IMG/VR virus record: IMGVR_UViG_3300048690_000136
Span: 1 to 27,654 of that record
Source: a virus
Length of the DNA stretch: 27,654 nucleotides
Direction: 5' to 3' (one strand)
The translations under genes and the position numbers were made by a program. Below, one piece after another: positions 1 through 6,252 of the stretch (positions are counted from its first letter, which is position 1; each line of letters opens with the position of its first letter). The notes beneath the pieces are model-generated. The model made no database searches and was not told the origin of the DNA. It was given only the letters and a program-made list of their open reading frames with translations.

Positions 1-533
1 CGCTCGTCCCCAAGTAAGTGCATCTCGCCTGCTTGCCACAGTAGCCAACAGATGCGCGTGTCCTGCAAGCAATACGTATGCATCGCTTCGTTGTACGGTA
101 CGTGCCAGATGTCAGACTTGTCAGCGTCTTTGTTACCTGTGGGTGTAAACAAACCAGCGTCAACAAGGTCTTGCATGTAGTCACCCTTCTGTACGTCGAA
201 GCGCTTACCCAAGTTGTCAAGCGAGTAGCTCCCCAACGTAGGATTAACTTTGTGCCACAACACTTGGGTGCAAATGTACTGACCTTCATTGACGCGTAAC
301 CCGAAGCCACGCAGCACAGCCACGTCGTAGCCTGCGTTGTGGAATGCTAGTGTCCACCCGTCATCGAGTAAGTCTTGTAGCTTACACAGCACGGTGTCGT
401 GCCCCACAATAACTTCCTGCATGTCGCTGTTATATAGGCCGCAACAATGTATCTTCGTAACCGTGCGCTGTAGTCCGTCAGTTTCTAAGTCGGCAGCGAT
501 AACGCGTAGCTCGTCTAGTGGGGTAGTAATCAT
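1..533 (-). CDS. T7-type family A DNA polymerase, N-terminal exonuclease part (3' end beyond the left edge)
   Basis: This is the N-terminal 3'-5' proofreading exonuclease domain of a T7 gp5-like replicative DNA polymerase; the polymerase domain lies outside the window. My translation shows ExoI AADLETDG (D15, E17), an ExoII-like AFHNAGYDVAVL, then GSYSLDNLGKRF and an ExoIII-like YCLQDT near residue 165, in the order seen in T7 gp5. The start is the ATG at 533-531, which overlaps the TGA of the upstream HNH gene (ATGA), so the two are translationally coupled. It is the last visible gene of the leftward replication operon. About 177 codons are visible. The fold is clear; whether the polymerase half is intact cannot be seen. 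Confidence 0.9.
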   Translation of the reverse strand, partial: MITTPLDELRVIAADLETDGLQRTVTKIHCCGLYNSDMQEVIVGHDTVLCKLQDLLDDGWTLAFHNAGYDVAVLRGFGLRVNEGQYICTQVLWHKVNPTLGSYSLDNLGKRFDVQKGDYMQDLVDAGLFTPTGNKDADKSDIWHVPYNEAMHTYCLQDTRICWLLWQAGEMHLLGDE

Positions 534-991
534 TTGCTTGCGGCAGTGTGACTAAGTTTGTTAAGGTACGAACGATGTTGGCTCTTACTCAGCAGTTGGT
601 ACGCTTCGGGTGGTGCGTCGCAGTAGTTACTGTCAACGTGCCACACTACGTCATGCGGTGGCTTACAAGTAACTTGATGTGCAAGGCACCACAGTATATG
701 ATGACGCGGTACCCATTTTATTTGGGGGCTACCTGTGTACCACGCGGGTCTGACGTACTTGACGACGCCACGCTTATCAACAAGCCGAGCTTTGGTTCGC
801 CGTGCAGATACGTAGCGTTCTCGCTGGTCGATAGTACCCCTACCGTGCTCTACGAAAAGGTGGTAGTACAATGCGTGATGCGATATGCAGTGTTTTTGTG
901 CTACGTCTTGTATCGTTTGTAAGTATCTGCTATCCATGTAATCAGCAATTGCCATCTGCTGCACATAAGTTAACTGGGTAAGCTGGGACAT
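530..991 (-). CDS. HNH endonuclease with N-terminal helix-turn-helix (probable homing endonuclease)
   Basis: The 153-residue protein has a probable helix-turn-helix at residues 22-48 (TIQDVAQKHCISHHALYYHL). The C-terminal half reads like a phage HNH nuclease: RHHILW (H97, H98), WHVDSN (H118, D120, N122), D125, then SKSQHRSYLN (H139). Free-standing HNH genes of this type nick DNA close to their own insertion site and spread between phages. It lies directly 5' of the DNA polymerase gene and is joined to it by an ATGA overlap, a classic homing location. The start has a good AGGAG five bases upstream, inside the end of a 49-aa frame. The metal-binding set looks complete, so it may be active. Confidence 0.8.
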   Translation of the reverse strand: MSQLTQLTYVQQMAIADYMDSRYLQTIQDVAQKHCISHHALYYHLFVEHGRGTIDQRERYVSARRTKARLVDKRGVVKYVRPAWYTGSPQIKWVPRHHILWCLAHQVTCKPPHDVVWHVDSNYCDAPPEAYQLLSKSQHRSYLNKLSHTAASK

Positions 992-1119
992 ACATACTCC
1001 TGTGGTAATTGGTGGTAACGTCTGACGTATTCGCGGTGTTGTTTAGTAGTCAGCACTTGTAGCCACTGCTCATACGTGTACTCGTAAATTATATTGCGTT
1101 GCAGGTCGTAATTAAACAT
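970..1119 (-). CDS. small hypothetical protein, 49 aa
   Basis: A short frame beginning MFNYDLQRNIIYEYTYEQW and rich in Tyr, Gln and Arg. Its ATG overlaps the end of the upstream 162-aa gene, and GGAGAACACAG precedes it as a ribosome binding site. Its 3' end overlaps the HNH start by about 20 bases and carries that gene's AGGAG. The chain of overlaps fits the coupled organisation of this operon, which is the main argument that it is real. I recognise no domain. It could instead be only a leader that couples translation into the HNH gene. Confidence 0.5.
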   Translation of the reverse strand: MFNYDLQRNIIYEYTYEQWLQVLTTKQHREYVRRYHQLPQEYVCPSLPS

Positions 1120-1600
1120 CTGTGTTCTCCGTATTTATGTTTCTGTCACAGTAATAGACAACGTTGCCGCACTTGAAGTGGTGACCACAGTTGATGGCCA
1201 CGTCGTACTCGATGCTACCCCACCCACTGAACTCGTAACCTGCTTCGAGCAAGCCAAGCAGTAGCCGTGCACGTACAAAGCAGTCACTTACAGGACCGTG
1301 CCGCCACTTGTTACGCTCAAAAAATGCTGCTGCTTTCATTTGATAGTCAACCGCCCCGAGCAGTCGCGGTACTCCGAGACCGACGTGTGGCCCGCCGCCT
1401 TTAATCAGCGTAATAAACTTAGGTGGTTTGTCAGGCTGGTTAGCTAACATGTGGGCGTTGAGTGCGCTATGTGTATCGAACCTGCACAGCACGAGATTCT
1501 TGGTAGCGTAATACATTTTGCGGTAAGCTGCCTCTGCTTTCTCGTTGCTAAACGGCGTAGCTAGTACGTGAAATAGCGCTTCTGCTTGTTGTTGTGTCAT
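1112..1600 (-). CDS. hypothetical protein, 162 aa
   Basis: I do not recognise this protein. The start chosen is the second Met (MTQQQAEALF) because its ATG overlaps the TGA of endonuclease I in an ATGA junction and GAGGGG lies upstream; a start 24 bases earlier is possible but has no such support. The middle is Gly- and Lys-rich (LIKGGGPHVGLGVPRLLG). The C-terminal third contains FSGWGSIEYDVAINCGHHF followed by KCGNVVYYC. The spaced Cys and His residues (CGHH, KCG, YYC) could bind a metal, but I cannot assign a family. It sits between endonuclease I and the HNH gene, so a DNA-metabolism role is possible. Confidence 0.7.
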   Translation of the reverse strand: MTQQQAEALFHVLATPFSNEKAEAAYRKMYYATKNLVLCRFDTHSALNAHMLANQPDKPPKFITLIKGGGPHVGLGVPRLLGAVDYQMKAAAFFERNKWRHGPVSDCFVRARLLLGLLEAGYEFSGWGSIEYDVAINCGHHFKCGNVVYYCDRNINTENTDV

Positions 1601-1932
1601 GCTTGTTGCCCCTCTGTGAGCCACTGCTGTGGTATTGTGTGACTGATACTGACTTTGAAAGTCCTACGTAACCGGGCCTCAACTTTGTCGCTACAACGCA
1701 GGATAAGAAACCGTAAGTCTAGTTGCGGGTTGCTAGCCGCAATGAACTCGTAGCGTTGGCACTCTGCATACGTCATGAACTCCTTGCATTCGAGGTAGAT
1801 GTTATTCCCCAAATAAAAGTCAGGCGTGTATCGGTGCGTCGTCGTGTAGTCAAAGCCACCGTACTCGTAAGGCAACTCGGGGTACACTTTACGTAGGTTA
1901 GCTTCTTGTCGTGAGCGATGTTGCGTTACCAT
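1597..1932 (-). CDS. T7 gp3-like endonuclease I (Holliday junction resolvase)
   Basis: In T7 this enzyme resolves branched DNA and helps degrade host DNA to supply nucleotides. The 111-residue protein carries the PD-(D/E)XK core of that family: RQEANL with E10, HRYTPDF with D38, then YLECKEF with E48 and K50. The 10-residue spacing between D38 and E48 and the E-x-K pair match T7 D55, E65 and K67. SNPQLDLRFLIL and the C-terminal PQQWLTEG also resemble T7 gp3. It is shorter than T7 gp3 (149 aa). AGGT precedes the start, and the ATG overlaps the TAA of the small lipoprotein gene. Like T7, it lies next to the primase-helicase gene. Confidence 0.88.
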   Translation of the reverse strand: MVTQHRSRQEANLRKVYPELPYEYGGFDYTTTHRYTPDFYLGNNIYLECKEFMTYAECQRYEFIAASNPQLDLRFLILRCSDKVEARLRRTFKVSISHTIPQQWLTEGQQA

Positions 1933-2090
1933 TATCGTACCTGGTGATAGGGTGTAGCGTTACGTTGCGGCGGTACTACGGGCTGTGGACTACGCGGCGG
2001 TACCTGATTGCAGCTAGCTAGCAGCCTGAGCAAGCAGGTAGCTACCACGAGCGCTATGATTTGTAAGTTATTATTGGGGTGACTGCGCAT
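1932..2090 (-). CDS. small proline-rich lipoprotein (Rz1-like, candidate outer-membrane spanin)
   Basis: The protein is 52 aa if the ATG that starts MRSHPNNN is used, 13 bases after the primase-helicase stop. A hydrophobic stretch (residues 9-25, IIALVVATCLLRLLAS) ends in the lipobox LLAS-C, so Cys27 would be lipidated after signal peptidase II cleavage. The mature peptide of about 26 residues is proline-rich (NQVPPRSPQPVVPP). That is the architecture of Rz1-type o-spanins, which act with an inner-membrane partner to disrupt the outer membrane at lysis. Its place inside a replication operon is odd for a lysis gene. It could instead be an exclusion lipoprotein. The assignment rests on architecture, not homology. 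Confidence 0.55.
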   Translation of the reverse strand: MRSHPNNNLQIIALVVATCLLRLLASCNQVPPRSPQPVVPPQRNATPYHQVR

Positions 2091-2103
2091 AACTGTCTCG
2101 CTG

Positions 2104-3456
2104 TTAAAAGAACTTGCTTTCGTATTCGGTAAACCCTGAGCCAGGGACAAACGTAAAGTTGACGCGGCCTACTTTACCTGTATCACGGTCAGGTGTGACA
2201 CTGCGTAACTCTGTAACGCCATCTTCTAGTCGTTGCAAGCCGAGCGTAACGCTTGCAACCTGACAGATAGCAGCGCTGCCGCGAAGATGCTGAACCTCTA
2301 CGACGCCAGTGCAACTGCTGTTAGTATGGCTAACGGCTATCATCGTAAGTGACAGGTCATTAACTAACGCTTTAAGCTGATACATTAGTGCGTCAATTGC
2401 GGTGGTCTGTAACCCTTCAGTAAAAGACGTGCTTGCTGCTGTGATGTGGTCAATGACTACCATCGATACACCCAACTGTACGCATGACCTGACGTTGCTC
2501 TCGATGAATGCTGAGTCAGTAGCACCGTAGTGCTTAACGAAGTACAGCATCGAATGACAGTCATCGGGAAAACGCAGCAGCGTCTCGTACATTGTCAGCT
2601 CAAGCGGGATAAACAACACCGGCTTACCGTGTTCGCGGATGTACTTGACAACAAGGTCAACGCAGAACTCACTCTTGCCCTGCTTAGTAGTACCCGCCAA
2701 CACTATTAACTTTCCCGGCCTGTAGCCCCCAATTAAATTATCTAGTCCGAAGATGCCAGTAGTCAGTGCGTTGGATTTCTGTGATGTAGTCGCAGTATCG
2801 ATTACTTGTTGGGCAGTCAACACAGTATCGGGTACTTGGGGTAACGTTGCAAACTGCAAGTCACCACCGTCCATCAACCTTTGAGCTGCATCTTTTATGT
2901 TGTGAGGTAACACTAATCCGTAGATGTTAGTCACACCCCACAAAGCAACGAACTTGTCAGTGTACTCACGACCTTTGTCGTCAGCGTCGAAGCAGAGGTA
3001 CACGTTGCAATGCCCCACCATTCGGCGGATGTCAGCTAACCAGGAAGTAAGCTGCTCATCACTGGGGTTACCGCCGTAACAGACAGATACGCCGCTACTG
3101 ATGAACTGCGAGACAGCCATGCAATCAGTGATACCCTCGCAAACGTACACGTCACAGGGGTTGCCATCCCACAATTGTGTACCGATGAGGTAGCGTTGAC
3201 TACCAGCAGCCCACCAGTTGTAGCGTTTACGCCCCGGCGTCCAGCCGTCACGTCGCAACTGATAGCCAATTGTTTCACCGTCGCGGATAACAGCGGTAGC
3301 AATTTCAAGCGGGGTGCCTGTACTAAACGTTGAGTAGCGGGCGCAAGTCTCAGCCGTTATACCCCTCGTTGTTAGCGGTGGGGACGGCAATAGCAGCGAC
3401 GGCACTTGCAACGTCTCGGCGTGCTCGATTACTGGTGTATCGTAAAGCAAACTCAT
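2104..3456 (-). CDS. T7 gp4-like primase-helicase lacking the zinc-binding domain
   Basis: A replicative hexameric helicase fused to a TOPRIM primase core. With the start at MSLLYDTP (450 aa), LTTRGITAETC at residue 28 matches the beginning of the T7 primase core. A basic segment (GRKRYNWW) leads to TOPRIM motifs CEGITD (E107) and CFDADDKG (D157-D160). The RecA-type helicase has Walker A GTTKQGKS (255-262), Walker B VVIDH, VSHTN (H3-like), LRGS, and PDRDTGKVG near the C-terminus. The T7 gp4 Cys4 zinc ribbon is absent, as in the short gp4B form. The start is uncertain: an ATG 78 bases upstream is open too, neither has a good Shine-Dalgarno, and the frame overlaps the preceding gene by over 100 bases. 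Confidence 0.88.
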   Translation of the reverse strand: MSLLYDTPVIEHAETLQVPSLLLPSPPLTTRGITAETCARYSTFSTGTPLEIATAVIRDGETIGYQLRRDGWTPGRKRYNWWAAGSQRYLIGTQLWDGNPCDVYVCEGITDCMAVSQFISSGVSVCYGGNPSDEQLTSWLADIRRMVGHCNVYLCFDADDKGREYTDKFVALWGVTNIYGLVLPHNIKDAAQRLMDGGDLQFATLPQVPDTVLTAQQVIDTATTSQKSNALTTGIFGLDNLIGGYRPGKLIVLAGTTKQGKSEFCVDLVVKYIREHGKPVLFIPLELTMYETLLRFPDDCHSMLYFVKHYGATDSAFIESNVRSCVQLGVSMVVIDHITAASTSFTEGLQTTAIDALMYQLKALVNDLSLTMIAVSHTNSSCTGVVEVQHLRGSAAICQVASVTLGLQRLEDGVTELRSVTPDRDTGKVGRVNFTFVPGSGFTEYESKFF

Positions 3457-3805
3457 AACAAACCGCCGGGCAAGGATAGTGTGGTGTAGTAACGCGGGCC
3501 ATGCGCATCGTGAGGTCAGCGCAATTAATAACATGAGAGGCGCAAAGCAGCAACGCTAGTCGGTCACCGTTACACTGCATAGGGGGAAAGTACAGCTCAC
3601 GGTAAACGTCAGGTCGGTACTGTTCAAGGTACGTTCGTGACATGCGTACCTCTACTGTTGACATGCCGTGCGCTGTATGTATTAGTGGGGCACAGTGCAC
3701 GATAAACCAGTAGCGCTTGCGACTAAGCAATTGCAAAGCAGCTACTACCCAGTGTAACGGGTGTCGCCAGTTAAACACGGTGAAACAAACAATTGAATCT
3801 TTCAT
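3350..3805 (-). CDS. hypothetical protein, 151 aa (weak resemblance to permuted NlpC/P60 papain-like proteins)
   Basis: Not confidently recognised. The N-terminal part (FNWRHPLHWVVAALQLLSRKRYWFIVHCAPLI) has the shape of a permuted papain-like domain, in which a His (H37) follows an amphipathic helix. The C-terminal PHYPCPAVCYEFALRY could hold the catalytic Cys (C112), as in the YiiX/NlpC group, where the order is His then Cys. This is pattern resemblance only. The ATG overlaps the TGA of the upstream 86-aa gene (ATGA), with AGGC upstream, so translation is coupled. The 3' end overlaps the start region of primase-helicase by more than 100 bases in another frame, making one of the two boundaries questionable. 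Confidence 0.6.
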   Translation of the reverse strand: MKDSIVCFTVFNWRHPLHWVVAALQLLSRKRYWFIVHCAPLIHTAHGMSTVEVRMSRTYLEQYRPDVYRELYFPPMQCNGDRLALLLCASHVINCADLTMRMARVTTPHYPCPAVCYEFALRYTSNRARRDVASAVAAIAVPTANNEGYNG

Positions 3806-4062
3806 GTGCGGTGCCTGTAGTGTGCGGGTGTCGTATCAGTTTGCTTGACGTACTCAACGTAGTTAGTTACTACGTCAGTAACAAGCGCGGCGCTAACGTT
3901 TAACTGAGTTACTGCTTCTTGTTCGCTAAAGTCACCCATCAACAGTCCGTCAGCGACTAGCACTCGTAAGTGTTTGTTCGTATCTTTTAAGTACTGCTTA
4001 ATTACATCCTGTCTAGGAACGCCTGTTAGAATAGCCCATCCGTAATCGCCTAAGTCTTTCAT
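3802..4062 (-). CDS. hypothetical protein, 86 aa
   Basis: A small protein starting MKDLGDYGWAILTGVPRQDVI. It is predicted mostly helical, with an acidic central segment (LLMGDFSEQEAVTQLNVS) that could hold a helix-turn-helix, but no family is recognisable. ACAGGCG is the likely ribosome binding site. Both this site and the first base of the ATG lie in the left terminal repeat (TAGTAC on the plus strand) of the dispersed 194-bp element, so the gene's translation start has been shaped by that element. It is coupled to the following gene by an ATGA overlap. Confidence 0.65.
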   Translation of the reverse strand: MKDLGDYGWAILTGVPRQDVIKQYLKDTNKHLRVLVADGLLMGDFSEQEAVTQLNVSAALVTDVVTNYVEYVKQTDTTPAHYRHRT

Positions 4063-4255
4063 AGTACGCCTGTATTGTAATGATCGTGCCCGTTGAGGAT
4101 GCCCTGTAACAGGCGGTAAGTAGCTTGGGTACGTTTGTCTATTCGCTGGGCTAGCGCACCCTGTACCCCTATCCTATCAGCCTTACAGGCTATGTGCGAT
4201 CGTCTCGCTAGCCTTGACAGGTGAATCGATTGATCGAGAGGGTACTAGTGTACTA
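4062..4255 (+). repeat. dispersed 194-bp element, copy X3 (terminal inverted repeats TAGTAC/GTACTA)
   Basis: It begins TAGTACGCCTGTA and ends GTACTAGTGTACTA. Compared with the reverse complement of the copy at 26492-26679, the first 78 columns align without gaps at about 79% identity by eye, including GTACGTTTG. Inner landmarks shared with the copy at 17062 include GATC...GCCC, TGAG-AT, CCTGTA and CTAGCG..CCCTGTA. The left end carries the ribosome binding site and the first base of the 86-aa gene. The right end lies inside the pentapeptide gene and encodes its unusual C-terminus. Confidence 0.75.
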
Positions 4256-4743
4256 CTAGCCGGATTCATTTCGATGGCATCTTGTATCCACCGCTTATGA
4301 TGCGTCCACCAGTCAACTGCCCCGAAGTCCATCGTCTCAATAGTGTCGTCCTCAAATGCCATCCACTCAGTGATAGAGTGGTATTGACAACCTATCTGCA
4401 TATGCGTAGCAGTGTAAGTAATAGTGTACCACGTAGTTTGTAAGCTAATAATTTCGCGACCGTTACCAGTTGTATCGTGTAAATTAACACGGCATAAGTT
4501 AGCGCGTGATAAGTTAGCGAGGGTTAGGTTAGTGCCGTATAAGTTAGCACCTCGTAAGTTAGTACCTCGCAAGTTAGCACCCCGTAAGTTAGCCCCGTGT
4601 AAGTTAGCACTTTGTAAATCGGCACCCTGTAAGTTAGCACCCCGTAAGTCGGCACGCCGTAAGTTAGCACGCTGTAAGTTAGCATTCCGTAAGTCGGCAC
4701 CGCGTAAACTATCAGGGTATTCTTTGCCGTTAATTAATTGCAT
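4183..4743 (-). CDS. pentapeptide-repeat protein, copy 2
   Basis: After MQLINGKEYPDSL, residues 14-92 are tandem pentapeptides of A(D/N)Lxx type (GADLR, NANLQ, GANLR), predicting a right-handed quadrilateral beta-helix. Next comes NGREIISLQT and a compact C-terminal domain with HMQIGCQ, ITEWMAF, MDFGAVDWW and KRWIQDA. Many phage pentapeptide proteins carry this kind of tail. Beta-helices such as MfpA and Qnr mimic DNA and bind gyrase, but the role here is unknown. It is a tandem duplicate of the next gene upstream and shares its leader. Its last 23 residues (SSTLVPSRSIDSPVKASETI...) differ from the paralogue and are encoded by the end of the dispersed element. Confidence 0.85.
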   Translation of the reverse strand: MQLINGKEYPDSLRGADLRNANLQRANLRRADLRGANLQGADLQSANLHGANLRGANLRGTNLRGANLYGTNLTLANLSRANLCRVNLHDTTGNGREIISLQTTWYTITYTATHMQIGCQYHSITEWMAFEDDTIETMDFGAVDWWTHHKRWIQDAIEMNPASSTLVPSRSIDSPVKASETIAHSL

Positions 4744-4763
4744 GGTAGTCTCTCGTAGTAATG

Positions 4764-5456
4764 TTATTGTAACTTACCGGCGTGGGCGGTAGCAGGATTC
4801 ATTTTGATGGCGTCCTGTATCCACCGCTTATTACGTGTCCACCAGTTGAGTGCCCCGGTGTCCATTATCTTGATAGTGTAGTCGTCAAATGCCATCCAGT
4901 CAGTAACAAGATAACACTGACAACCTATCTGCATATGTGTGGCAGTGTAAGTTATAGTGTAACTCGCAGTCTGTAAGCTGATAATTTCACGACCGTTACC
5001 GATTGTATCATGTAGCTTTGTGCCGTTCAAATTAGCGCGGCGTAAGTTGGTGCGAATTAGATTCGCGAGTTTTAAGTTAACGCCGTTTAAGTCCGCACCA
5101 TGTAAGTCGGCACTCCTTAAGTCGGCATCCTGTAAATCAGCACCGTATAAGTTAGCCCCATGTAAGTTAGCACGCCGTAAGTCGGCACTCCTTAAGTCGG
5201 CGCCGTTTAAGTTAGCCCCGTGTAAGTTAGCACCCCGTAAGTTAACACTCTGTAAGTTAGCACTCAGTAAGTTAGCACTCAGTAAGTTAGCATCCTGTAA
5301 GTTAGCTTCTCGTAATCTAGCACCCTGTAAGTTAGCCCCATACAGGTCGGCGCCGCGTAAGTCAAGGCCATGTAGATCAGCACTACGTAGATCAGCACCT
5401 TTTAAGTTAGCCCCGTATAGACTATCAGGATATTCTTTGCCGTTAATTAGTTGCAT
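4764..5456 (-). CDS. pentapeptide-repeat protein, copy 1
   Basis: A 230-residue paralogue of the downstream gene. It has the same first 13 residues (MQLINGKEYPDSL), a longer helix of about 25 pentapeptides (GANLK, GADLR, SADLH), then NGREIISLQT and the same C-terminal domain with HMQIGCQ and DWMAFDD, ending NPATAHAGKLQ. The longer coil gives a longer predicted rod than copy 2. The leader (GTTACAATAACACTACT, then GAGAGG before the ATG) is nearly repeated before copy 2, so the duplication included the regulatory leader. The TAA lies inside that second leader. A host-gyrase, restriction or DNA-mimic role is possible from family knowledge only. Confidence 0.87.
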   Translation of the reverse strand: MQLINGKEYPDSLYGANLKGADLRSADLHGLDLRGADLYGANLQGARLREANLQDANLLSANLLSANLQSVNLRGANLHGANLNGADLRSADLRRANLHGANLYGADLQDADLRSADLHGADLNGVNLKLANLIRTNLRRANLNGTKLHDTIGNGREIISLQTASYTITYTATHMQIGCQCYLVTDWMAFDDYTIKIMDTGALNWWTRNKRWIQDAIKMNPATAHAGKLQ

Positions 5457-5495
5457 GGTAGCCTCTCACAGTAGTGTTATTGTAACGTTGATAAC

Positions 5496-6095
5496 TTATC
5501 CTCGTGGTCGGTAGCTTGCAAACACTTCGAGCATACTACGCATACCATCGTGTGTCACCCAACTAGATGACGCCGCAACAGTAGTAGACATTAACGCAAC
5601 AAAGTCAGCTAGTTTCATCATGTCAGTATCGCGGTGCTGATGCTCAATTTCGATGTCGTTCTCTGATGTGTAACGATTGATAGCAGTCCAAGCGAGTGCC
5701 GTATCGTTATGCATCTTGCGGTTATTAACGCTGTTTACTGTGTAGCGTGAGTCACTGTAGATTGTAACAGGACCAGCTAGATGTTTAGCGACGTGACGGC
5801 AAGCGTGTAGTACAGCACGCATCTCAGCAAGGTTGTTACTTATTGACTCGCCTACTAGTACGCTACCAAACATACCGTGAATAGTCTCAGGACCGACAAC
5901 ATCCCCGTTATCGTCTATAGCTTGCGACGTGATGACGATACCAGTAGCGGCACGAGAGCTAGGGTTACCCGCTACCGTAGCGGCATCACAGTAGATAGAC
6001 CATGCGCTATTGATTGTGGGGCAGTCATGATGGGCAGAGTGTAACGTGTACCTATCAGCAACAGACAGTTCACGTAACGAGGGTAGGGTAGTCAT
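5496..6095 (-). CDS. ribonuclease H (RNase HI-like)
   Basis: RNase HI cleaves the RNA strand of RNA-DNA hybrids. In phage it would remove primers and R-loops during replication. The four acidic positions are visible: IYCDAA (D37), NNLAEMRAVLHA (E91), TIYSDSRY (D115) and KLADFVA (D164), with the H-x-D segment EHQHRDTD just before the last. The core spans about residues 32-170; the first 30 residues are an extension without recognisable features. GGAG lies three bases before the ATG. The gene is preceded by a 157-base structured leader containing a predicted pseudoknot, the longest gap in this otherwise tightly packed operon, so its expression may be set separately. Confidence 0.88.
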   Translation of the reverse strand: MTTLPSLRELSVADRYTLHSAHHDCPTINSAWSIYCDAATVAGNPSSRAATGIVITSQAIDDNGDVVGPETIHGMFGSVLVGESISNNLAEMRAVLHACRHVAKHLAGPVTIYSDSRYTVNSVNNRKMHNDTALAWTAINRYTSENDIEIEHQHRDTDMMKLADFVALMSTTVAASSSWVTHDGMRSMLEVFASYRPRG

Positions 6096-6136
6096 AAGCT
6101 CCGGTGTTTTGTTTGTAATAGTACGTCGTTAAATAA

Positions 6137-6196
6137 AGCCCGCTATCTCCCCCCTGCTTACTTAACTGGTATCGCACCAGTCGCGGGCTGTAAGCA
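6137..6196 (-). promoter_or_regulatory. predicted RNA pseudoknot in the RNase H leader
   Basis: On the minus-strand transcript the order is UGCUUAC, AGCCCGC, the hairpin ACUGGU-gcgau-ACCAGU, GUAAGCA, a purine-rich GGGGGAGAUA, then GCGGGCU followed by UUUAUUU. The two 7-bp helices are perfect and cross each other, and the first two arms are directly adjacent, as for coaxial stacking. The GCGGGCU-UUUAUUU end also looks like a terminator with a long loop, so folding could switch between attenuation and read-through. No known riboswitch class is recognised. Confidence 0.6.
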
Positions 6197-6205
6197 AGGT
6201 AGTCA

Positions 6206-6240
6206 CCCCAAGTAAACTACAGTAGCGTAGCTTACTGGGG
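6206..6240 (-). promoter_or_regulatory. hairpin directly after the ParB-like gene
   Basis: CCCCA-a-GTAA pairs with TTACTGGGG (9 bp with one bulged base) and is continued inward by CTAC/GTAG around a six-base loop. It sits 12 bases after the ParB-like stop and just upstream of the pseudoknot. There is no U-run after it on the transcribed strand, so it looks more like an mRNA 3'-end stabiliser or processing site than an intrinsic terminator. Confidence 0.5.
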
Positions 6241-6252
6241 TAGCGTCAACTG

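Noticed and set aside
548-922. A 124-codon plus-strand frame
   Set aside because: It lies opposite the HNH gene, whose motifs and overlaps are convincing.
4480-5420. Short regular 15-base DNA repeats resembling an array such as CRISPR
   Set aside because: The period equals five codons, units have no unique spacers, and the repeats encode the pentapeptide pattern.
4424-5514. Plus-strand frames rich in Lys, Leu and Ala repeats opposite the pentapeptide genes
   Set aside because: They are antisense shadows of the pentapeptide repeats; the minus-strand products have a known fold and shared C-terminal domain.
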